This document shows, piece by piece, positions 19,979-29,080 of a stretch of DNA of 64,000 nucleotides (within the stretch, counting starts at the first letter, position 1; each line of letters begins with the position of its first letter). Source of the DNA: Brachynemurus nebulosus (Eukaryota; Arthropoda; Insecta; Neuroptera; Myrmeleontidae); assembly GCA_035578155.1 (NCBI GenBank), contig JAPWDM010000043.1, forward strand, positions 673,001-737,000, given 5' to 3'. A program made the position numbers and the translations under genes. The notes beneath the pieces were generated by a model. It was not told the DNA's origin. It was given only the letters and a program-made list of their open reading frames with translations, and did not search any database.

Positions 19979-22553
19979 AAGAGGTGGATTTCAAAACGCG
20001 CTAAATTATTTTTTGCAATTTTTCAGGAAATGGAAAAAACTATCTAGGTAAGCAAATGTAGTAACCTGATTACATTGTTTTAAAGATCTTAGATAATTAT
20101 TGATGTTATTTATTTGTTCTTATTTATACAAGTAATTTTCAATAAGTTATATTGAAAATACTTTTCAAAAGGGCACTAAGTCATCCGACTTTGCACCTTT
20201 TGGAAAAAACCGTTAAAAGATTGGGTTAAGTTGGTTAAAATAAACCTAGTTTGTTTAAATAAAGATACATTTTATTCAAGAAACATTTTAAACAGTGCAT
20301 TATTAGCAATATTTCATATGTTTGACATATTAGAAAATCTGTCTACAAGAAAATTTGAAAAAAATACCAGCTATTATTGAAAAAACAAAAAAAAAAACAT
20401 TGATAGTTTTTACAAAAAAGGTTTTTGCTCGTCATACACACGTTCATTATTATCACCCACTCCAGTTGGCTCTTTCAATGCTTCTTCATAAAAATTCCTG
20501 ACTCTTGGCTTGTGACTGACGAATTTTAAGAGTTGACAAATATCTTTCTGCTTTTCTTTGCTGATGCAGTGTTTAGGTTGAACTTTTGAAAGGTTTTTGT
20601 AGGCATTCACAAAATTACTGTCCTTTTTTTAACGGCAAACCAAGATTTGTCATCTGTATATGTAGATTTGCCACCTACTTTTTGGTTTCCTTTGGAAAAC
20701 AAAAAAGCTCTTTGCTCTCTGAGTTTGAACGGAAATATTTTTTTTTAAAATGAAGGTTGAACACAACTTATAATCAAATACATCCCAATCTTTATCCAAC
20801 ACTTTTACATTACCATATTTTTCATATATTTCCAAATATTCTGTTGGGCTTTCAATAACTTCTTTTTTGCGAAACTCTTGTTCCATCCGACCAAAGACTC
20901 GGTCAGGTGGCATGTAACTGTGACCGCGAATCGGAAAATAATGCTCTACAGTAGAGAAGAATGATTTTTCATTATTATTGACATAATGCAACAAACTGCC
21001 TATAACAGTTCGGTTCTTGTTCTGGCCGGAGCATGCATCCGAAAACAGCCTCAGTTTGCTTGGTTTGTCAGGATCTAGTTTAAACTTGTTTTCAAGAACT
21101 TCAATGAAGTTCATTAGTGCAGAACAAACTTCGTTCGAACCTCTAGGTGATTGGTTTTCGGTCCACGTATAAATATACACATTTTCCTTAATCTTGGGTA
21201 GGTCCATGAATAACGAAAGTTAAATTATAAATCCAAATTTGTCGTGAATAGTAGACTTCACCAACAGATAATTTTGGCAATGGCTGGTTTTGTTGCATAT
21301 CAAAAGATACGCAGACAGTATCAGGAACCTCGCTTCCTACTAATTTAAAAAACTTTTTGGCACGCAACTTGTGTAATCTTAGTTTGGTCATAGTTTCAAG
21401 CTTAATCTTGGTATCAATCGCTGATTTAATAGTTTGTTTACATTCCTCACAAAATGAGCAAATATCTGTTTTTGGATCACCAAAGGCCAGATTGAAACGG
21501 AGGTTGAATAATTTAAAGAATTTAGAGTATGAACAAATCTTCAGACCATTAGAGTTTGCTTCAGTTTTCCATGTACGCCAGAGCTTTTTTACGTTGAGTT
21601 CAGGGGGCAGGTAACCTCTCACACTTTTATGCCTTCCATAATGGCTCTCTCTACATTTCAAGCTGGAAATGAAATTTACGATTGACTTGGTAATATTCTT
21701 GTCATTTTCCGTGATTCTACTACCTCCCCTTTTTTCTGGCCTAGAACCACCGTGTTCTCTGAAATATTTACTTAAATTGCTTAGTCTCTTTCGCCCAACT
21801 TGTGTTATAGAGCAAAATGTTTTGTCACAAACTCGAACAATAGACCCATTAGCTTTACGGATGAAATATAGCGCAACACTACGACACCTAGGATTTTCCT
21901 TTCTAGGTCGTCTTTTTTTAGACTGAGAAGTTTGAATATATTTTATCAAAAAATGATCTTGCGCTTCTCGAGATTGACGTTCATGTATCTTGTTGAAAAA
22001 ATTAGTAATGTCTTCTTTTGATAATGAGGCAGCTAAGCAACCATGTTCAAACGTATGTTTACAATCAATCGTAGGTTTTTGTTTAAAGGATAAACTGTTC
22101 CGGGAATATTTGCGCCGAATTTTGTCCCAATTTTCTTCATCTCTGATTTTCTTTCTTCCTCTCTTTGACACAGTAACATTTCTATCGTATTCTTCTAATG
22201 ATACCAAGCTGCTATCACCCATTTTTATTCACTTGAAATACCAAACAATTACATCACAACATTAACAGAAAAAACAGATTTGTCTGATGCAATGAGGTTA
22301 AACGTTGTATGACAGATCATTTGCAATAGTACGCATGCGCACAAGACTTAGAGCAGTTTGAAATAAAACTGTCACTGACTTAGCGCTTTTTTGGAAAACA
22401 TTGCATCTTTCATCATTCATTTTACAGTAGACTAAGCTCATTTTGAAGGGTGGTACTATAAGAATTCAGTAGAGCTGGACTTAAACATTCTGTATCAACA
22501 AGAATCTCATATTTGAAACAAAGTGACTTAGCGCCTTTTAGAATCCACCTCTT
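19979..22553. mobile_element. DNA transposon with TIRs and a broken DDE-type (possibly Sola-like) transposase
   Basis: The ends are inverted: AAGAGGTGGATTTCAAAACG at 19979 and, complemented from 22553, AAGAGGTGGATTCTAAAAGG, both continuing GCGCTAA. Subterminal motifs around ACTTAGCGC or its variants recur at 20170, 22375 and 22523. The flanks are TATG on the left and TATA on the right, so a 4-bp duplication is possible but unproven. The element is about 2.57 kb and carries one minus-strand transposase-like gene of about 600 codons broken by frameshifts. Sola elements have 4-bp duplications and DDD transposases, which fits, but this name is a tentative family assignment. Confidence 0.8.
20410..22222 (-). 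pseudogene. Transposase-like gene with three frameshifts
   Basis: The ATG is at 22222, about 330 bp inside the right end. The N-terminal 340 residues are basic and include cysteine pairs (CDKTFC, DICSFCEEC) that may bind zinc. A likely catalytic core follows: SFDMQQNQPLPKL with an aspartate, then after a frameshift near 21200 FSDACSGQNKN with a second, and RGHSYMPPDRVFGRMEQEF with a third. Two more frameshifts lie near 20683 and in an A run near 20630, after which a C-terminal tail ends at 20410. I recall the motif order FDxQ...SDxCxGQNKN...GHSxMPxDRxFG from a widespread insect and cnidarian family of transposon proteins. The breaks in homopolymers suggest decay, or possibly sequencing errors. 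The gene fills the element and reads toward its left end. Confidence 0.72.
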
Positions 22554-22666
22554 TATATATTTAGCGAACTTCAATGCTGCTTATTATTACAATTACCAAA
22601 AAATTGCGTAGAAATTTTAAAATACGTACCATGAATGAATGAAATAATGGCTGGAGTTCCGAAAAC

Positions 22667-23090
22667 CGCATACCTCCGATTGAGCTGAAATTTGGTATAC
22701 ACACTCTCTTTGGCTTAAGAAGTTACCCCCTAGACGGATTTTTGGCGACGCGGACCGGAAGTTATACTTTTGAGGGTTTAAAGTATCAAAAAGTAGTATA
22801 ATCGTATATCTCCGATTGAGCTCAAATTTGATATACATACTCTTTTTGGCTCAAGAAGTTACCTCCTAGACGGATTTTTGGTGACTCGGACCGGAAGTTA
22901 TACTTTTGAGGGTCTAACTAAAGTAGCAAAAAGTAGTATAATCGCTTACCTCCGATTGAGCTGAAATTCGGTATACATACTCTTTTTGGCTTAAGAAGTT
23001 ACCCCCTAGGCGGATTCTTGGTGACGTGAACCGGAAGTTGTACTTTTAAAGGTCTAAAATAGCAAGAAGTAGTATAGTAGATGTAAATAA
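22667..23090. repeat. Three tandem ~140-bp units in fold-back B
   Basis: Each unit has CTCCGATTGAGCT, GGTATACA-type text, AAGAAGTTAC, CGGATTTTTGG and GGAAGTT. The units start near 22667, 22802 and 22944. One matching unit occurs inverted at the right end. Confidence 0.9.
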
Positions 23091-23215
23091 ATATACTATT
23101 GGATACCCCCAATTGAACAAATTTTTTTTAAATATATTTCTCATAAATTAAAAAGTATTTTCTGAATGAATTTTTGGCAACTCGAACCGGAAATGTATTT
23201 TTTAACGCAAAACTA

Positions 23216-23935
23216 GGTGGTGAGGTTAGGTAAGGTAAGGTTAGTTTAGTTGATTTTGAAAATATACTTCGACTTTGATATAAAAACTAGGTGGTGAGGT
23301 TAGTTAAGATTTGGTTAGTTTAGTTAGTTTTGACAATATACTTGGACTTTGATATAAAAACTAGGTGGTGAGGCTAATTAAGGTTAGGTTCGGTTAGTTT
23401 TGGTTAGTTTATTACTAAAACGTCGGGCAAAGGGTTATTATTATATATTATTTAATTACCCTTTGCCCGGAAATGAAATTTCAATGGTAAACTAACCGAA
23501 ACTAACCTAACCTAACCTTAACTAACCTCACCATCTGGTTTTTATATCAAAGTCGAAGTATAGTGTCAACACTAGCTAAACTAACCTAACCTTCGGGCAA
23601 AGGGTAACCTTAACTAACCTCACCAACTAATTTTTATATCAAAGTCGAAGTATATTGTTAAAATTAACTAAACTAACCTAACCTTCGGGCAAAAGGTAAC
23701 CTTAACTAACCTCACCACCTAATTTTTATATCAAAGTCGAAGTATATTGTCAAAACTAACTAAACTAACCTAACCTTAACTAACCTCACCACCTAGCTTT
23801 TATATCAAAGTCGAAGTATATTGTCAAAACTAACTAAACTAACCTAACCTTAACTAACCTTACCACGTAATTTTTATATCAAAGTCGAAGTATATTGTCA
23901 AAACTAACTAAACTAACCTCACCACCTAATTTTTA
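23216..23935. repeat. Palindromic array of ~75-bp CTAACC-rich units
   Basis: Left of the centre, about three units read AAAACTAGGTGGTGAGGTTAG; right of it, about six read in complement (CTAACCTCACCACCTAATTT). The centre (23424-23470) is a hairpin with arms CGGGCAAAGGGT and ACCCTTTGCCCG, and the arm motif recurs twice more in the right array. Unit numbers differ on the two sides. Confidence 0.9.
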
Positions 23936-24799
23936 GGTCATCTACTATTTGATCGTAAAAAATAATATGTTTCTCAGGTTCAACTTTTTAAATAGTTTAA
24001 AAATTACGTCCAATATACGCTATAAATAGTATATGATATAAAAACTAGCTAACATACACATAAAAATTTATACTAAATGGGTATACATTATACGATACAT
24101 AGTATGTATAAGAAGTACAATACGTTATCTATCTATTCAATAATTATAGTAAGTTTTAGAACTTTAACACGTCATATCTCGAAAACGAAGCAAGATATCA
24201 AAAAATTTTATTCTTCCTTTTTTGCTCTACTCACAAAGTTCTATAAGAATCTATCTTTAATTTTTGTTACCATGGTAACGGAAACCATCTTTTAGTAACC
24301 CCTAGATTTAGACATTCGGAGGGTTGAAAAATACACTTCTGGTCCGCGTCGCCAAAAATCCGTCTAGGGGGTAATTTCTTAAGCCAAGGAGAGTGTGTAT
24401 ACCAAATTTCAGCTCAATCGGAGGTATGCGGTTTTCGGAACTCCAGCCGAAATAATTATATAAATCTTTAATTTTTGTTAAAAATAAAGAAATTTGTTTT
24501 ATATTTTAAAATCAAAATAATACGATGATTGATATTTTTTTTAAGTTTATCTGTCAGAAGGGTTTCATTTAACTAAATTATTTAAAAATGAGTCGTAAAT
24601 TTGACATTTGAGTATTGATTTAGACTTAGAGTATAAAAAATCGACTGTAATGAACTGGAAAGCAAAATAAATAATAATTGACATTTTTATTCATTTAATA
24701 AAACATTTTTTTAAAATTTACATATATATTTAAGGCAATAGCAAACGCCAGCGTTGACTTGCTTTCCCGGTAGGCGGTACAACAGTCGAATTTTAAAAG

Positions 24800-24817
24800 T
24801 ACGCAGCTTGTCTATAG
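24800..24817. repeat. Right member of the 18-bp inverted pair
   Basis: TACGCAGCTTGTCTATAG, the exact complement of 18655-18672. Confidence 0.75.
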
Positions 24818-24849
24818 ACAAAGTTCAATTCCATTACAACATTTCACAT

Positions 24850-26240
24850 TCATTCGACGATTTTGAATGCTGATAAGTATATCTCGTACACACCATAATT
24901 TTTATAAGGAGAAGTTACTGAATCTTTTCTGAACCCTTTTAATTGGAAAGTATGTATATGTTTTCCGAAATATTTTTCAAAAACATTTTTGGCAAATTTG
25001 AATAAATGGAATCAGGCTTGTTCGGTCAGGCTATTGGCATATGTTTCAAACATACAAAACGAATCTTTATACAAAATTACAGATAATATAAAACTCCTGT
25101 AAAGAAGTGCACACTGGTTGTTAGATTATACTTGCCATTTAAAAAATAAAATTCTTTGTTAAAAAAATATTCCTTATTTATTATTATAGACAGTATCGTA
25201 ATACAAATAAACTACATTCTTAAAACGGTGATTCTAGCATTCGTTTAAGATTACTTTTATGTTATATAACTTTTTTTTTGCAAATATTAAAGATATTTTT
25301 ATTTTTTACAATTTAATAATTCCTTACATGTAAGTTTGCTGCTCCCAAGTATTATTTGTTTTTGTTTTAATTATTATTTTGATCTTTTAAATTGATTTTA
25401 AAATAAATAACACTATTATTTTATTAGTTTTATTACTTAATTTAATTATGATAAAGTAATATTACACAGATAAAGTACATGTTGTTTTTTGTACATCGTA
25501 TTTGTATGTTCTTTATATGAGGACGTCCATGATTCTACTACTGTCTTGTATCTGTTAAAATATCACCTCACTTCCGTTACTGTATAGTGGTGACATCTTT
25601 GAACTATTTAAAACTATAATTAAATATAAATATAATTATAAATTAAATTATGTATTATTTGACACATATATAACAGTTTTCACAGAAACCGCTGCATTAT
25701 TTGCTTTAAATATATAACAAATTCTTTTATTTAATTCTGATTAAAAATTGTTATATAAATTGAAGTAGCCGCGGATTTATTGATTCTTTTTTAACTAGCC
25801 ATATCGATTTTTAACTTATTTATTGTAAAATTAGATTTCTAGTTAACTGTCTTTTGGCTATTCTAAAATAAGCAAAAACAAATTCAGCGTACTCTTCAGT
25901 TTCATTGTTGTCTTCAGTCAGTAATGTAAGTTTTTACCTATCTATCCCAGCTAGAACTCCCTAACTTGTTTATCTTTACCTATATAAAATGATAAATCAA
26001 TATTGTGGGAGTGTCGGGAATCATTCACATAGATTATAGTTTTAAACAATAAAATTTGAAAAGAATGCTATTCATAAACTTGGTAAACTCTTTATATTTT
26101 GTAAATTCATATACGTATGGTACAGTGGCAACTCATAAGATTTTCTAATGATAATAAAAGATGTAGGTAAGTACAAATAGTGTTCGGTATAAAATAAAGT
26201 TCATATCATGTCTATTTATATATTAGGATATTAGGTCTAT
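24850..26240. other. AT-rich stretch, no recognised feature
   Basis: No protein motif, RNA gene or bounded repeat was seen on either strand. Confidence 0.5.
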
Positions 26241-26285
26241 ATTGGGGGTAAATTAAAAATCACAAAGTGATTGAGAAAATTATCC

Positions 26286-26357
26286 GGATCGGCCGGGAAT
26301 CGAACCCAGGATCTCCCGGTAGCTAGCCAGGTGTGCTCGCCATTACACCATCGATCC
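26286..26357 (-). ncRNA. tRNA-like SINE head, left arm
   Basis: Read on the minus strand, 72 nt fold as a cloverleaf. The acceptor stem is GGATCGA with CGATCC, the A box is TGGTGTAATGG, and the anticodon stem is CCTGG/CCGGG with loop CTAGCTA. The T arm is CTGGG-TTCGATT-CCCGG, with B box GGTTCGATTCC. The anticodon position would read AGC. The acceptor stem has a mismatch and the unit is embedded in a repeat, so I call it tRNA-derived, not a working tRNA gene. Confidence 0.7.
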
Positions 26358-26535
26358 TGTGCTCGACAGGCGCCCGATACAGACAATCATTCAATCACCT
26401 ATGTGTCACCTGTGAGTACCTATGTGTGGTACTCTCTATAATGCGAGAAGCAGTCACAATTTTTCAGTTACAATAGAGAGTACCAATACACATAGGTGAT
26501 TGAATGATTGTCTGTATCGGGCGCCTGTCGAGCCA

Positions 26536-26607
26536 GGATTGATGGTGTAATGGCGAGCACACCTGGCTAGTTACTCGGAGATCCTGGGTTCGATTCCCGG
26601 CCGATCC
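26536..26607 (+). ncRNA. tRNA-like SINE head, right arm
   Basis: Same 72-nt fold as the left arm, with acceptor GGATTG/CGATCC (one G-T pair), loop CTAGTTA (AGT at the anticodon position) and an identical B box. A and B boxes could support RNA polymerase III initiation. The text after it (CAATCACTTTGTGATTTTTA) is a tail resembled at 41660 in another SINE. Confidence 0.7.
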
Positions 26608-27006
26608 GGATAATTTTTTCAATCACTTTGTGATTTTTAATTTACATGTGGTTTTTGGTCATGCTAACCAAGGACGTCGAGTGCTTCAAGTTTCAGTTTA
26701 GCTGAACGTTGGGTGAACATATGAATACTGCGTGTGTTCAAATGCAGACAAAAGTCTGTCATACGTAGTAGTGTTTCACAAGCACTCGATAATATTTGAA
26801 ATGTTTGGGGGTGTTAATTGTACAACCTTTTCATTACAAATGTTGCATTCGTGTGCAAAATTATTATAAATATGTTGAAGGGGCTACGTCCACTTGCGCC
26901 TCTGTTGTATATATGCTTATTATACATAATATATAGCAATAATTTGTATATAACATTTGTGAATCGGGGCTTGATTTGGTATGGTGTTTACGCAATAACT
27001 ACTGTA

Positions 27007-28083
27007 AAGGAGGGGTATCGATAAGACCTTATTTCTGCCCCAAAATGACGCAAAAAATGTCTGGGACTTAATGTTTTCTTTATATATCTTGAAAGTAGAC
27101 TATATGCCTGACAAGAAAATGTGTATATAAAAGAAAAAAAAACTAAAATTGGTATTACCTGTGGGACGCTACACTCTGGTCTAATTGTGATTTTCGTTCA
27201 AAATAACACATTTTCAGTAGCATTTCAATTTTTTTTTATATAGAGCGCATGGAGGAAGCAGTTTCTTTTTTATGTTATTTTAATGTTCTCATGTTACTGT
27301 ACAATTTATTTAAAAATTACGTTGCTTCGACTTTGCGCTCATAGGTAAACACAAATAAAATGATTTTACAGTTAAGAAATTGGTCATAATATAAATGCAT
27401 AAAATTATTGAAGTGCCACCATGGCACAAACTTGTTGGAACATATCACTTCGTCGTTTTGACAGTGTATAGGAGTGACAAAAATGAAAATTTCCCACTTT
27501 TACATAGATGACCAAGGTCTTGATAAAATATTTTTACGTAAAGAATCGAGTGATATTTTAAGAATAAAAAAAAAAGATTAGGCACACTGCTTCCAAAATA
27601 TACTCCCTTTGGATAGAGTACAATTTCACTACTGTACTAACCTAGTACTACAGTGCAAAGTAGGGACAAGACTTATTGGTTGTTGCGCTCATATTGCCTC
27701 CGTAATCTGGTACTTAAGTTATAACAGATATCAGGATCATACTACTCGAAGAGTCTCGTACGACTACAATAAATATTTAATGGATGCAGATGTTGAATAA
27801 TATTGGAGTAACGAGAATGAAGACTAGATAAGGAGTGGGAAGTCTAAAAATGTTGAAACTTTCGAAATTATCCCAAAGATGTTTATTAATTTAATAATTT
27901 TGCCTTTTCATAAAACATTCCTATAGTAATGAGATCAACTGAAAAATAAATGATAAATGAGAATATTCCGGCATAATATTTTATCATTCCATCTTACTAT
28001 TTACCTTCATGTAAACCTAATGCACATATAAGAATTCATGAAAGGGATAGGGTGAAAATAAGGTCTTATCGGTACCCCTCTTT
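27007..28083. mobile_element. TA-flanked element with SWIM-like zinc motif
   Basis: TA lies at 27005-27006 and 28084-28085. The inverted ends are AAGGAGGGGTATCGATAAGA and, complemented, AAAGAGGGGTACCGATAAGA, both followed by CCTTATTT. The 1077-bp interior contains one short transposase-like fragment on the plus strand. The superfamily is uncertain. Confidence 0.82.
27609..27800 (+). pseudogene. C-terminal fragment of a transposon protein with a SWIM-like C-C-H motif
   Basis: The frame contains QCKVGTRLIGCCAHIASVIW, then YLSYNRYQ and a tail. A CxVGxRxxGxCxHIAxxxW motif is the zinc-binding SWIM-like end of a protein family I remember from transposon-derived genes in many invertebrates. The upstream catalytic part cannot be followed in one frame; the preceding 400 bp look degraded. 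It ends with a stop at 27798, well inside the element. Confidence 0.5.
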
Positions 28084-28427
28084 TAGACTTAAAAAAAAAA
28101 AATTGTTAGCTTTCAAGCAGTATTATACTAAGGACATATTATTTTTAAAGAACCTCGAAGTTATTAAATAGAAGTAACATATTAAAGTAAAAAAAATTAT
28201 GAAATCCGTAATTATTTCTTATTTGGGATTGGAAAAATGTGGACCTGTAGTTCAGATAGTTAAGCCGCTACTATGTAGTATAATAGTATACAATAATATG
28301 TATTACGTGGTATTACACATTTAAAAAATTAAAATGGTCGGCAAATATAAATTTTGTGTTACATTCAAATAAAAGTTCAAGGTTTCCAAACTCAGTTTTT
28401 TATTTTAATTTTTGGTCAGTTATATTA

Positions 28428-28722
28428 TCAAGTATAGCTTGACACCGATGAGGCATGCTTGTTACAAGATTTTCCGCATATGATTGAGGACATGAGCACC
28501 ATATTTTTCCTATCTGTTGAGACAGTTGTTTTAATGTAAAGACACACTTTCCTGAAGCCTATGTTTATAAAAGCCCATTTTCCACCAGGTTTGCATCGGA
28601 AGATTGAGATGGCCAAGAAAAACAGATTCAAAACGAGATACGTTAGCAGCACTCATTTTTAAAATCCAGTAATTCACACAAGAGCGTGGCGTTTGAAACT
28701 CTCGTACAGTTAAAAATAGCAC
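28428..28722 (-). pseudogene. Tc1-like transposase C-terminal fragment, inverted copy 1
   Basis: Reading from 28722 downwards, the segment mirrors 28820-29053. In the Tc1 frame the motif WPSQSPD (last catalytic aspartate region) is partly altered here. It is followed by text encoding KHRLQESVSLH-like and NHMRKILQQACLIGVK-like stretches with stops and frameshifts. The longest open frame here is not the transposase frame. It lies head to head with the second copy about 90 bp away. Confidence 0.6.
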
Positions 28723-28819
28723 GAAGTGGGGGTATTATAACTGTAGGTGTTAGTGTTCTTGAATGCAATATACTTAGTATGTCAATATTCCGTAAGCTGT
28801 TGAATTGTGAGTTTGATTT

Positions 28820-29053
28820 TTAAAATGAGTGCTGCTTACGCATCTCGTTTTGAATCGGTTTTTCTTGGCCATCTCAATCTCCCGATGCAAAGCTGGTGGA
28901 AAATGGGCTTTTTTAAACATAGGCTTCAGGAAAGTGTGTCTTTACATTAAAGCAACTGTCTTAAGAGATAGGAAAAATATGGCGCTCATTTCCTCAATCA
29001 TATGCGGAAAATCTTGTAACAAGCATGCCTCATCGGTGTCAAGCTATACTTGA
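28820..29053 (+). pseudogene. Tc1-like transposase C-terminal fragment, inverted copy 2
   Basis: One frame reads SWPSQSPDAKLVENGLF, where Tc1 transposases have W-P-x-Q-S-P-D-L-N-P-I-E. After a frameshift it gives KHRLQESVSLH, then LNHMRKIL and ACLIGVKLY. Several in-frame stops are present. The first two catalytic residues are not in the copy. Confidence 0.62.
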
Positions 29054-29080
29054 TAATAATGGTGACTGAACTGTGTATTA

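Larger units (their letters stand above)
22649..24448. mobile_element. Fold-back element B with 8-bp target duplication
   Basis: GAAATAAT flanks both ends exactly (22641-22648 and 24449-24456). The ends are long inverted repeats beginning GGCTGGAGTTCCGAAAACCG and running over 100 bp. Inside the left arm are three tandem ~140-bp units (22667-23090). The centre is a palindromic array rich in GGTTAG and CTAACC units around a hairpin at 23424-23470. The right part (24110-24345) matches 1780-1985 in fold-back A. No transposase is visible. Confidence 0.88.
26249..26645. repeat. 397-bp palindrome carrying two inverted tRNA-like units
   Basis: The outer text TAAATTAAAAATCACAAAGT is mirrored at the right end, and similarity between arms continues for about 165 bp each side. 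The loop is itself partly self-complementary (GGTACTCTCTAT and ATAGAGAGTACC). Each arm contains one tRNA-like cloverleaf. The arms differ at several positions, so this is not a perfect assembly mirror. A head-to-head pair of SINE copies is the simplest reading. Confidence 0.85.

Noticed and set aside
21357..22265. Three plus-strand frames of 85-91 residues
   Set aside because: They are antisense shadows of the minus-strand transposase-like gene.
23216..23935. Telomeric or subtelomeric array
   Set aside because: The units are ~75 bp with only embedded CTAACC, arranged as a palindrome inside a transposable element with a target duplication.
26286..26607. Genuine tRNA genes
   Set aside because: The cloverleaves are convincing, but they lie in a repeat palindrome with an acceptor mismatch and differing anticodons, which fits SINE heads better.
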